A stretch of DNA of 64,000 bases from Bifidobacterium simiiventris (lineage in GTDB: Bacteria; Actinomycetota; Actinomycetes; Actinomycetales; Bifidobacteriaceae): positions 104,236 through 168,235 of the forward strand of contig NZ_JAHBBG010000005.1 of the NCBI RefSeq assembly GCF_019331715.1, written 5' to 3'. Made by a program: the position numbers and the translations under genes. Positions 9,484-17,057 of this stretch are shown one piece after another. Below the pieces are notes generated by a model. It did not search any database and was not told the origin of the DNA. It worked only from the letters and a program-made list of their open reading frames with translations. Position 1 is the stretch's first letter, and every line of letters starts with the position of its first letter.

Positions 9484-9894
9484 TCACGAACGGATGATCT
9501 TGGCGTACTCCTCGGCGGTGAGCAGATCAGGTTCGTCGTCGTCCAGTTCGATCTTGAGCAGCCATCCCTCACCGTACGGGTCGCCGGTGATGACGCTCGG
9601 ATCGTCGGACGCCTCGCGGTTGACGTACCTGACGGTGCCGGAGACTGGGCTGACGAGCGGTTGGACGGCCTTGGACGACTCGAGTTCGACGATCTCGTCG
9701 CCGGATTCCACGCGGTCGCCCGGCTCGGGCAGGTCGACGAACACGAGTTCGCCCATCTGCTCGGCCGCGTACTCGGTGATGCCGATGATCGCCGGCGACG
9801 CGGATTCATCGACCCATGCGTGCTCTTCGGAATACGACAGATGATCAGGAATGTCGAGGTTCTCGGGGGTGTCGGTGTCGTTGACGTCGCTCAT
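9484..9894 (-). CDS. gcvH: glycine cleavage system H-like protein (lipoyl carrier)
   Basis: 136-aa single-domain lipoyl carrier. The lipoylated lysine sits in ELESSKAVQPLVSPVSGTV, preceded by ITEYAAEQMGELVFVDLPEPG, both typical of H-proteins. A good Shine-Dalgarno (AGGAGACGCCC) precedes the ATG at 9894. No gcvP or gcvT is seen in the window, and bifidobacteria are generally thought to lack pyruvate dehydrogenase and the glycine cleavage pathway (background knowledge, not testable here). The protein may therefore serve another role, as the GcvH-like carrier does in some Gram-positive lipoylation/ADP-ribosylation systems. Confidence 0.95.
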   Translation of the reverse strand: MSDVNDTDTPENLDIPDHLSYSEEHAWVDESASPAIIGITEYAAEQMGELVFVDLPEPGDRVESGDEIVELESSKAVQPLVSPVSGTVRYVNREASDDPSVITGDPYGEGWLLKIELDDDEPDLLTAEEYAKIIRS

Positions 9895-9993
9895 GGGCGT
9901 CTCCTTTCGTGGGATGGATGCGGGTTGTGGTGGATTATATGGGAGGTCGCGGCAAGTCCCGACGCCGAGACGGAGCGCGCCGCGACCGTGCGT

Positions 9994-10989
9994 TCACTCT
10001 TCGGTGATCTCGTCGCCGAACAGCAGGCCGAGCATCTCCTGGCAGGAGATGCCGTCCGCGAGCACGCGGCTCATCGCACAGGCCAGCGGCGTGGCTACGC
10101 CGAGCTCCTTGCCGAGCGCGACGACCGCGTCGGTGGTGGGCACGCCTTCGGCCACGCCGTTGCTGGCCTTGGTGGCCTCCTCGACGCTCAGTCCCTTGCC
10201 GAGGTTCGCACCGAACGTGTAGTTGCGGCTCAGCGGGGAGCCGCAGGTGGCGGTCATGTCACCCACGCCGGCGAGGCCAAAGAAGGTCTTGACGTCGGCG
10301 CCGGCGGCCTTGCCGAGGGCGGTCAGTTCCGCCAGTCCTCGGGTCTCGATCATCGCGGCGGTGTTCTCGCCGTAGCCGGCGCCGCGGGCCATGCCGACGG
10401 CGAGCGCGGTCACGTTCTTGAGCGAGCCGCACATTTCGAGGCCGATGACGTCGCGGGTGACGAACGCCTTGAAGTAGCTGTTGGTGCAGGCCTTGGCGAC
10501 CTTGCGCGCGTTGTCGAGGTCGGCGCAGCCGACGACGGTGGCGGCCGGCTGGCGGTCGGCGACCTCCTTGCTCAGGTTCGGGCCGGAGACGGCGGCGAAG
10601 CGTTCGGCCGGCAGGTCGAGGGCCTCGCGCACGACTTCGTCCATGCGCTTGGAGGTGGTGCGTTCGATGCCCTTCATGAGGCTGACGACGATCGCGTCGG
10701 ACGGGATGAGGTCCTTGAATTCGGCGAGCGCGACGCGGGCGAACTGCGCGGCGATGGCGACGACGACGATCTCGGCGTCCTTGACGGCTTCGGCGCGATC
10801 GCCGGTGGCGGTCATGTTGTCGGGCAGCTGCTCGACGGACGGCAGACGCACGCCGTTGTGATGATGGTCGCGGATGCCTTCGACGATCTCGGGCTCGATG
10901 GCCCACATGGTCACGTCGTTGCCCGCATCGGCCAGCACCTGCCCGAAGGCGGTGCCCCATGCGCCTGCGCCCAGTACCGTAATCTTCAT
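9994..10989 (-). CDS. gpsA: NAD(P)-dependent glycerol-3-phosphate dehydrogenase
   Basis: Reduces dihydroxyacetone phosphate to sn-glycerol 3-phosphate for phospholipid synthesis. The 331-aa protein opens MKITVLGAGAWGTAFGQVLA (GxGxxG dinucleotide site). It carries the conserved LMKGIERTT, SGPNLSKEVA and the catalytic lysine segment GSLKNVTALAVGMARG, with NTAAMIETRGLAELTALG downstream. A strong Shine-Dalgarno, AAGGAGAAC, stands before the ATG at 10989. It lies between gcvH and plsC, so precursor and acyltransferase of phosphatidate synthesis are neighbours, although a 170-bp repeat-bearing gap separates gpsA from plsC. Confidence 0.97.
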   Translation of the reverse strand: MKITVLGAGAWGTAFGQVLADAGNDVTMWAIEPEIVEGIRDHHHNGVRLPSVEQLPDNMTATGDRAEAVKDAEIVVVAIAAQFARVALAEFKDLIPSDAIVVSLMKGIERTTSKRMDEVVREALDLPAERFAAVSGPNLSKEVADRQPAATVVGCADLDNARKVAKACTNSYFKAFVTRDVIGLEMCGSLKNVTALAVGMARGAGYGENTAAMIETRGLAELTALGKAAGADVKTFFGLAGVGDMTATCGSPLSRNYTFGANLGKGLSVEEATKASNGVAEGVPTTDAVVALGKELGVATPLACAMSRVLADGISCQEMLGLLFGDEITEE

Positions 10990-11025
10990 ACCGTGTTCTC
11001 CTTATATTTCATTCCTATAGATTCT

Positions 11026-11153
11026 TGGCCCCCTCAGTTGAGAGGGCTGTCAGCGTAGCTGACTGGGGGAGTGTCAACGCTTCGGAACGCCAAACTACCG
11101 ACTACCCTTCAGCCGATCCACGGCCGACAGCTCCCCTGACAAGGGGAGCCGAG
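11026..11153. repeat. two facing copies of a dispersed CTC-rich hairpin repeat
   Basis: One copy (about 11026-11080) reads CCCTCAGTTGAGAGGG, then GTCAGCGTAGCTGAC, then a G-rich tail. A second copy lies in the other orientation at about 11104-11153 with GACAGCTCCCCTGACAAGG. Related copies occur near 36529, 46871, 46991 and 50308. Placed between gpsA and plsC. Confidence 0.8.
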
Positions 11154-11161
11154 AAAGCGGT

Positions 11162-12055
11162 TCACCCCTTCACCCGGCTCATCGTCCGGTAGTCCCAGTA
11201 CCCGTCGGGCGCGTCCTCGCCACGGATCTCGGCCATGATCTCGGTCATCCGCACGCGAATCCGCCGCGTCAGTTCGTCGGCGGCCGTTTGAGGCACACCA
11301 TCAATTCCCTCGGCCCACGCATCGCTGTCTTCCAGCAGATCGGTGTAATCGAGCCGCGTGTCGTAGCACATGACCACGTTCTTGCGTGGCCACGGCCACC
11401 AGTGGTTGATGCTCGCCGCACCCCACGTCACCGCGCAGAACAGCGGCACCTGGATTCCGAGCCGGCGCGACGTCTCGAGCGCGATCACGCCGACGCCATT
11501 CTTCATGCTCATCGGCCATTTCTTCGGGTCGCGCGTTACCGTGCCCTCCGGCCAGACGGTAAGCGGACGGCCGGAGGTGAGGATCTCGATCGACGTCTCC
11601 TCGATTGCCTTGGCCTTGCCGGAGCGGCGCTGGACGGGCTGCATGCCGACGATCTGGAACCATTTGCCGATCAGCGGCCAATGTGCCATCTCGGCCTTGG
11701 CCATGTAGCGAGGCCGGCGGCCCATGTGGAAGAGGCTCGCCATCGGCACGAACACGTCGAACATGGTCACGTGCGTGGCGGCGGTGATGAACGGGCCGGT
11801 TTCGGGGATGTTGTCGAGTCCCCATGCGAGCGTCTTGCAGCTGGCGTTGAAGACCACGTCGACGCCCTTGAGCAGGCGTTTGGTGCCTTTCGGATGCTGC
11901 GCGTCGATTTCCGGCTGGTTGATGCGCCGGTTCGGCCCGGTCGGCAGGTCACGCATCGGGTCGACCAGATGATGCCGCTTGGCGAGCCGGGCGACCTGCT
12001 CGTTGGAGAGCGGCTTGACCGCGGATCGCGGCGACGGTTTTCCTTTGGATGCCAT
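11162..12055 (-). CDS. plsC: 1-acyl-sn-glycerol-3-phosphate acyltransferase family protein
   Basis: Adds the second acyl chain to lysophosphatidate. The protein (297 aa from the ATG at 12055) has the HX4D motif in THVTMFDVFVP and the substrate motif VWPEGTVTRDPKKWP. An FXXR-like region and a GVGVIALETSRRLGIQVPLF segment follow. No long signal peptide is seen; the family is membrane-associated. A longer TTG-initiated form would add 15 residues, but CACAAT exactly 7 nt before the ATG at 12055 fits the leaderless pattern seen elsewhere here. Its position next to gpsA supports a phospholipid role. Specificity within the acyltransferase family cannot be read from sequence. Confidence 0.9.
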   Translation of the reverse strand: MASKGKPSPRSAVKPLSNEQVARLAKRHHLVDPMRDLPTGPNRRINQPEIDAQHPKGTKRLLKGVDVVFNASCKTLAWGLDNIPETGPFITAATHVTMFDVFVPMASLFHMGRRPRYMAKAEMAHWPLIGKWFQIVGMQPVQRRSGKAKAIEETSIEILTSGRPLTVWPEGTVTRDPKKWPMSMKNGVGVIALETSRRLGIQVPLFCAVTWGAASINHWWPWPRKNVVMCYDTRLDYTDLLEDSDAWAEGIDGVPQTAADELTRRIRVRMTEIMAEIRGEDAPDGYWDYRTMSRVKG

Positions 12056-12137
12056 GTGCCCTATTGTGCCGCAACCCACGAACGACGGCCCGTGCGGCAA
12101 TCATCGTTCACGCCACGCCATATAAATGTTTGATTGA

Positions 12138-12160
12138 TACATACCGACCGACGGTATGTA
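12138..12160. promoter_or_regulatory. TetR-type operator upstream of the tetR gene
   Basis: Perfect inverted repeat TACATACCG-N5-CGGTATGTA. Its core CATACCG-N5-CGGTATG recurs exactly at 13102-13130 in front of the MFS gene, with the central five bases reverse-complemented. Confidence 0.88.
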
Positions 12161-12229
12161 TAATGATGGCGGCACGGCACACGACTGCTTCGTCGGCAGA
12201 TCGGATCACCGGGCAGAAATGAGACGACC

Positions 12230-12874
12230 ATGGCACGCAACGCACATCCCGAAGTGACTGAACAGCGCATCCTCGACGCCGCCCGCGAACTGTTCATGGA
12301 ACAGGGCTACGAAAAGACCTCCGTCCAAGACATCGTCGACCGGCTCGGCGACCTGTCGAAGGGCGCGATCTACCACCATTTCAAGTCGAAGCAGACGATC
12401 CTCGACCGGCTCGGCGACGACGATGCGCGACGCATCGGCGAACAGAGCAAGGCCGTCTTCGAGCGCGAGGATCTCGACGGGCTGCATAAAATCCGTGAAC
12501 TGTTCAAGCTGTCCGCATCCGACGAGAGCCATCGCGACATCAACCGCGTGGCGATGCCACTGCTGGACGATCCGACGTACTTCACCGACAACATGCGGTT
12601 CTGGTCGGCCGAACTGCCCAAGCATTTCCGCCCGCTCATCGACGAGGGTGTGCAGGACGGGTCGATTCCGACCGAATACCCGCAGGAGGCGGCGGAGATG
12701 CTCGCCTTGCTCACCAACTACTGGCTGCTGCCGCACTTCTACCCCGCCACCGCATCCCAGCTCGAGCACCGCATCCGATGTCTCGCCGCGATGCTCGACG
12801 CGATCGGCGTGCCGGTCTTCGACGACGAGCTCATCGCCATGACCGCACGGCTCTACACCGACTTCGGCGGATAA
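12230..12874 (+). CDS. TetR/AcrR-family transcriptional regulator
   Basis: 214-aa regulator with a canonical TetR N-terminal HTH: ILDAARELFMEQGYEKTSVQ, then DIVDRL...KGAIYHHFKSKQTILD (residues about 12-60). The C-terminal half is a ligand-binding/dimer region without a recognisable ligand. A perfect palindrome lies 70 bp upstream, and its twin stands before the MFS exporter gene 280 bp downstream. The simplest reading is a self-regulating repressor that also controls the exporter. An ATG at 12230 follows GAAATGAGACGACC, a weak Shine-Dalgarno. Confidence 0.95.
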   Translation: MARNAHPEVTEQRILDAARELFMEQGYEKTSVQDIVDRLGDLSKGAIYHHFKSKQTILDRLGDDDARRIGEQSKAVFEREDLDGLHKIRELFKLSASDESHRDINRVAMPLLDDPTYFTDNMRFWSAELPKHFRPLIDEGVQDGSIPTEYPQEAAEMLALLTNYWLLPHFYPATASQLEHRIRCLAAMLDAIGVPVFDDELIAMTARLYTDFGG

Positions 12875-12902
12875 ATCGCCCTCTTCCAAAGTCCATTTGT
12901 CA

Positions 12903-13047
12903 CTAGAAGAAAGAGCCTTCTGGCGGCAACCGGCCTCTGGAACGCCCCTCGGAGACCGGTTGCCGATATCTTCGAGAGTTGCTGGCAGGAAACGGTCTCA
13001 TCGACACGTGTAAGCGACCGGTTGCCGCCAACTTCACAGTCTTCTAG
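12903..13047. repeat. 145-bp nested inverted-repeat element
   Basis: Ends are CTAGAAGA (12903-12910) and TCTTCTAG (13040-13047). Next inward, TGGCGGCAACCGG (12921-12933) pairs with CCGGTTGCCGCCA (13018-13030). Inside, GAGACCGGTTGCC (12952-12964) is imperfectly complementary to GGAAACGGTCTC (about 12988-12999). Non-coding; it fills the gap between tetR and the exporter operator. Confidence 0.75.
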
Positions 13048-13101
13048 CGTAAAACACCCGCTACCGCGGCTTCCATCACCATCATGCCGTAATCGCCATC
13101 A

Positions 13102-13130
13102 TTTTTCATACCGTCGGTCGGTATGAAAAA
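13102..13130. promoter_or_regulatory. TetR-type operator upstream of the MFS transporter gene
   Basis: Perfect inverted repeat with 12-bp arms, TTTTTCATACCG-N5-CGGTATGAAAAA. It lies 10 bp upstream of the Shine-Dalgarno AAGGAG of the MFS gene, where bound repressor would block transcription. Confidence 0.9.
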
Positions 13131-13152
13131 CCGACCCAACCAAGGAGCCCTC

Positions 13153-14439
13153 ATGACCATCAGCAACGATTCGGACATCGCACAGCCGAAACTGGACCAT
13201 CCCCATTCCCCACTCGTCTCCCGCGACTTCATCCTGCTCGTCGCCGGCCAAGGCATCTCGCTGTTCGGCAACATGATGCTGCGCTTCGCCATGTCGATGT
13301 GGGTGCTCGACGAAACCGGCTCGGCCGCCATCTTCGCGTCCATCCTCGCCGTCTCCATCGTTCCGACGATCCTGCTCTCCCCGTTCGGCGGCGTGCTCGC
13401 CGACCGGATAAACCGCCGCACGATCATGGTCGCACTCGACGCCGCGTCCGCCATACTCGTACTCGCCAGTGCACTCGCGTTCGCCGCGATCGGATTCGAC
13501 ATCGCCGCGATCGCCGTCATGCAAGTGGCGCTCGCCGTGCTCGGCGCGTTCGAGACGCCGACCGTCCAGGCCGCGCTTCCCCAAATGTTCCGCACGCACG
13601 GATCGGCGACCTTGCGCCGCGCGATGGCCGTCATCAACCAAGTGCAGCAGTTGAGCTCCCTGTTGCCGAGCTTCCTCGGCGGCGTGCTGTACGCGATGGT
13701 CGGCATCCACGTGATGATGGCGATTACGATCGCGAGTTTCGCCGCGGCGGCCGTGCTCGAATGGTTCATCCGCCTCGCTGCCCCCGATCGCACGGCCGAC
13801 GGCGACCGGCTGCCCACGCCGATCGAGGATCTCAAAGCCGGGCTGCGGTTCCTCACGCATGATCGGCCGGCCGTGTTCCATCTGGCACTGTATGCGGCGG
13901 CGATCAACTTCGTCACAATCGGCTATTCCGCGGTCGGATTCCCGTATACGATCCGTACCGTGCTCGGATTCGACGCGACCGTGTACGGCATATCTGACGG
14001 ATTGGTCGGCGTGGCGGGCGTAGCCGGCGCGTTTCTTGCGGGTCTGTTCGCCGCGCGTCTCGCCGTGCGTCATCTGCCGGCCGCGACCGCCATGTTCGCG
14101 CTGACCACGCTGCCGCAGGGCGGCGTATTTCTGCTGCCGATCGGTCCGAAAACACAGCTCGCGGTGCTGGTGACCGGCATGTGCGCATCAGTGATCGCGG
14201 CCTGCTTCACGAATCTCATCGCCATACCGGCGATCCAGCTGAGCACGCCGGAGGCAATGACCGGCAAGGTGATGGCGATGTTCTCCGCATTATGCATGTG
14301 CGCCCAGCCACTCGGTCAGATGCTGTACGGCTGGGCCTACGATCGCTTCCCCGTCGCGGCGGTGCTGCTGGTCTCGGCCGCCGCACTGGCCATAGGAGCG
14401 TTGGCCGTCATCCCCATCGCCAAACGGCTCGATTCCTAA
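13153..14439 (+). CDS. MFS transporter, probable drug exporter
   Basis: 428-aa integral membrane protein of the major facilitator superfamily. It has about 12 hydrophobic segments, the first at FILLVAGQGISLFGNMMLRF. The loop 2-3 signature is GGVLADRINRRTIM. The family resembles the NreB/enterobactin-exporter type of proton antiporter often found with TetR repressors; substrate unknown. AAGGAG at 13142-13147 precedes the ATG at 13153 with ideal spacing, so an upstream in-frame start is rejected. The operator at 13102 links it to the adjacent TetR gene. A shared terminator at 14517-14557 separates it from murA. Confidence 0.93.
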   Translation: MTISNDSDIAQPKLDHPHSPLVSRDFILLVAGQGISLFGNMMLRFAMSMWVLDETGSAAIFASILAVSIVPTILLSPFGGVLADRINRRTIMVALDAASAILVLASALAFAAIGFDIAAIAVMQVALAVLGAFETPTVQAALPQMFRTHGSATLRRAMAVINQVQQLSSLLPSFLGGVLYAMVGIHVMMAITIASFAAAAVLEWFIRLAAPDRTADGDRLPTPIEDLKAGLRFLTHDRPAVFHLALYAAAINFVTIGYSAVGFPYTIRTVLGFDATVYGISDGLVGVAGVAGAFLAGLFAARLAVRHLPAATAMFALTTLPQGGVFLLPIGPKTQLAVLVTGMCASVIAACFTNLIAIPAIQLSTPEAMTGKVMAMFSALCMCAQPLGQMLYGWAYDRFPVAAVLLVSAAALAIGALAVIPIAKRLDS

Positions 14440-14516
14440 ATCGAACACACTCCCCCGCGGGTAACCTCCGGATGCCGTCACCAAGCCGCCCCGCATCAGC
14501 CAAGCAGCGACAAACA

Positions 14517-14557
14517 AGCGGCCGGCACCCGGAACAGCAATCCGGTTGCCGGCCGCT
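14517..14557. terminator. bidirectional hairpin between MFS gene and murA
   Basis: Sixteen-base arms (AGCGGCCGGCACCCGG and its complement with one mismatch) around a 9-nt loop between two convergent genes. No long T-run on either side. Confidence 0.7.
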
Positions 14558-14583
14558 ACGATCTCACCGCGTGTCAGCCACGA

Positions 14584-15912
14584 TCAGTCGAAGTCCGCGC
14601 CGAGCGCCTCGAGCTTGCCGCGGAAGTCCGCATAGCCGCGGTCGATCAGCGAGATGCCCTGCACGTTCGACGGGCCGGACGCCGCGAGTGCCGCGATCAG
14701 GTGCGAGAAGCCGCCGCGCAGATCCGGTACGTCGATGTCGCGGCCGGTCAGCGGGGTCGGCCCGAAGATCACGGCCGAATGCTTGTAGTTGCGCTGCTGG
14801 AAGCGGCACGGCAGCGATCCGAGGCATTCGCGGTACAGCTGGATCGTCGCGCCCATCTGCACGAGCGGCTTGGTGAAGCCGAACCGGTTCTCGTACACGG
14901 TCTCGTGCACGATCGACAGGCCGTTCGCCTGGGTGAGCGCCACGACCAGCGGCTGCTGCCAGTCGGTCATGAATCCGGGGTGCACGTCCGTTTCGATCGC
15001 GACCGGCTTGAGGTCGCCGCCCGGATGCCAGAAGCGGATGCCTTTGTCGGTCACGTCGAATTCGCCGCCGACCTTGCGGAACACGTTGAGGAAGGTCATC
15101 ATCTCCGGCTGCGTGGCGCCCTTGACGAAGATGTCGCCTCGCGTGGCAAGCGCCGCCGACGCCCAGCTCGCGGCCTCGATGCGGTCGGTCAGCGCGGTGT
15201 GCGTGAAGCCCTTGAGCTCCTTGACACCTTCGATGCGGAACGTGCGGTCCACGTCCACGGAGATGATCGCGCCCATCTTCTGCAAGACGGCGACCAGGTC
15301 CATGATCTCCGGTTCGATGGCCGCGCCGGACAGTTCGGTCTTGCCTTCGGCGAGCACAGCCGCCAGCAGTGTCTGCTCGGTGGCGCCCACGGACGGGTAC
15401 GGCAGGTGGATTTTCGCGCCGTGCAGACCGTCGGGAGCGGAGATGTGGATGCCGTCCTTATGCTCCTTGTCGACGGTCGCGCCGAGTTTGCGCAGCGTTT
15501 CCAGATGGAAGTCGATCGGACGTCCGCCGATCGCGCAGCCGCCGAGCGCCGGGATGAACGCCTCTCCGAGGCGGTGCACAAGCGGGCCGGAGAACAGGAT
15601 CGGGATGCGCGAGGAGCCGGAAAGCGTGTCCACGTCGGCCACATCGGCCAGCTGGACATGCGTGGCGTCGATCGTGACGACGCCGTTCTTGCCGTCCACG
15701 TCCACGTCCACGCCGTGCAGACGCAGCAGGTCGGACACGACGTGCACGTCGCGGATCTCGGGCACGTTCTTCAAGACCGACTTGCCGGGCGCAAGCAGGG
15801 CCGCGACCATCGCCTTGCTGACGAAGTTCTTCGCGCCGCGCACCTTGATGGTGCCGTTGAGGGGCTTGCCGCCCTCGACATGCAGGATATCGTCCTTCGG
15901 ATCCTTGACCAC
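14584..15912 (-). CDS. murA: UDP-N-acetylglucosamine 1-carboxyvinyltransferase
   Basis: First committed step of peptidoglycan synthesis: transfer of enolpyruvate from PEP to UDP-GlcNAc. The 442-aa protein has GAKNFVSKAMVAALLAPGKS near the N-terminus and the active-site cysteine in GGCAIGGRPIDFHLE, the residue alkylated by fosfomycin in other MurA enzymes. Later conserved parts include YPSVGATEQTLLAAVLA and TDWQQPLVVALTQANG. The start is a GTG at 15912 after GAAAGAGG; the frame is open far upstream but without similarity. It converges with the MFS gene. Confidence 0.96.
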   Translation of the reverse strand: MVKDPKDDILHVEGGKPLNGTIKVRGAKNFVSKAMVAALLAPGKSVLKNVPEIRDVHVVSDLLRLHGVDVDVDGKNGVVTIDATHVQLADVADVDTLSGSSRIPILFSGPLVHRLGEAFIPALGGCAIGGRPIDFHLETLRKLGATVDKEHKDGIHISAPDGLHGAKIHLPYPSVGATEQTLLAAVLAEGKTELSGAAIEPEIMDLVAVLQKMGAIISVDVDRTFRIEGVKELKGFTHTALTDRIEAASWASAALATRGDIFVKGATQPEMMTFLNVFRKVGGEFDVTDKGIRFWHPGGDLKPVAIETDVHPGFMTDWQQPLVVALTQANGLSIVHETVYENRFGFTKPLVQMGATIQLYRECLGSLPCRFQQRNYKHSAVIFGPTPLTGRDIDVPDLRGGFSHLIAALAASGPSNVQGISLIDRGYADFRGKLEALGADFD

Positions 15913-16029
15913 GCTGACCTCTTTCGACTCTCGCGCCACTAACGGCGGACGTGCGCCCGCCTGACTATCCAACAGTTTGCCACAAGGTATGTGCGCGCCC
16001 CGTGAAAGACGCTGGGAGCGAAGTTGGTG

Positions 16030-16182
16030 TATACTGGCTCCTCGTAATTGACGACATGCGAACAGCATTCGCTTCGGATTCAAAGCCCGGCTGGCTGCCC
16101 GGCAGTTCTCAGTGTCGGTACCCCTAGGCGTAGGCGGATACACGTATCCCGTCGAGGCCCATCCCGTGGGGAGACCGGCGGG
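16030..16182 (+). promoter_or_regulatory. promoter and long structured leader of mntP (possible Mn-responsive element)
   Basis: TATACT at 16030-16035 would start transcription near 16042, leaving about 140 nt of untranslated leader. The leader can form several hairpins, including GCCCGGCTGGCTGCCCGGC and CCCATCCCGTGGGG, and ends GGGGAGACC just before the start. Manganese exporters of this family are often under a yybP-ykoY riboswitch, but I could not match the conserved loops with confidence, so the call is tentative. Confidence 0.35.
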
Positions 16183-16764
16183 ATGAACCTTGGTAAACCA
16201 GCTATGTTGCAGACATTTCTCATTGCCTTGTCCGTATCGATGGACGCGTTCGCCGTGTCGATCGGCAAAAGTCTGACCGTGCGTAAGCTGCGCGGGTTCG
16301 ACGCCCTCAAGACGGCGCTGTGGTTCGGCGGTTTCCAGGCCCTGTTCCCGCTGCTCGGATTCTTCTTCGCCAAGACGTTCGCGCACTATGTGACTGCGGT
16401 CGATCATTGGATCATCTTCGCGCTGCTCGCGTTCATCGGCGGCAACATGATCCACGAGGCGTTCGAGGAGGACGAGGAGAACGCGAAGGAGACCGCCGAG
16501 TTCGACTGGAAGCATATGCTGCCGTTGGCGGTGGCGTGCAGCATCGACGCGTTCGCGGTGGGCGTGAGCTTCGCGTTCATGAAGGTGGACGTGTGGTCGT
16601 CGGTGGTCACGATCGGAATCACGACCGGCGCGTTCTCCGCGGCCGGACTGTATATCGGCCGCATGTTCGGTTCACGCTGGCAGAAGCCGGCGCAGATCGC
16701 CGGTGGCGTGGTGCTGATCCTGATCGGACTGAAAGTGCTGCTCGAGCATCTTGGCGTGCTCTGA
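16183..16764 (+). CDS. mntP: putative manganese efflux pump MntP
   Basis: Small polytopic membrane protein (193 aa) of the MntP/DUF204 family, which exports Mn(II). It has two related halves: SVSMDAFAVSIGKSLTVRKL in TM1 and ACSIDAFAVGVSFAFMKVDV in TM4. Each carries the conserved aspartate of the family, and six membrane segments are visible. An acidic loop (FEEDEENAKETAEFD) separates the halves. The start at 16183 is chosen for the GGGGAG 9 nt upstream; an ATG at 16204 (MLQTF) is closer to the usual family N-terminus and cannot be excluded. The 140-nt leader suggests RNA-level control. Confidence 0.9.
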   Translation: MNLGKPAMLQTFLIALSVSMDAFAVSIGKSLTVRKLRGFDALKTALWFGGFQALFPLLGFFFAKTFAHYVTAVDHWIIFALLAFIGGNMIHEAFEEDEENAKETAEFDWKHMLPLAVACSIDAFAVGVSFAFMKVDVWSSVVTIGITTGAFSAAGLYIGRMFGSRWQKPAQIAGGVVLILIGLKVLLEHLGVL

Positions 16765-16808
16765 CCCGGAGCCGTCCCTGCCGAGCCCCGTAGGCCCGTA
16801 AGAGGCCC

Positions 16809-16989
16809 GTAAGTGGGTGGATCCGGACCGGTACGCCGCCGTGTCACCCCATAAGTGGGTAAATCCGGATCGAATTGGCTCCCATATTCAGTAAGTGGGT
16901 GGATCGGTACCAGTAACGACCGAAATAACGGTCTAACTGGTACCGATCCACCCACTTACGATATCGACGGTCCGATTTCACCCACTTAT
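16809..16989. repeat. nested GTAAGTGGGT inverted-repeat cluster between convergent genes
   Basis: Three forward (16809, 16851, 16891) and two inverted copies of a motif starting (A/G)TAAGTGGGT. The central pair (16891-16914 and 16936-16959) is a perfect 24-bp inverted repeat, with a further GACCG/CGGTC pair inside its 21-nt spacer. An outer imperfect pair is 16851-16869 with 16971-16989. The same family recurs at 24555-24687. A function as bidirectional terminator is likely. Confidence 0.85.
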
Positions 16990-17057
16990 CAGGGATGGAA
17001 CCGGACCGTTCAGCGGCGGAAACCGGATCGTCGGCACGGACGATCAACGGATCATCG

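Noticed and set aside
16042..16182. Firm yybP-ykoY riboswitch call
   Set aside because: The expected conserved loop sequences could not be identified with confidence, so it is kept only as a candidate leader.
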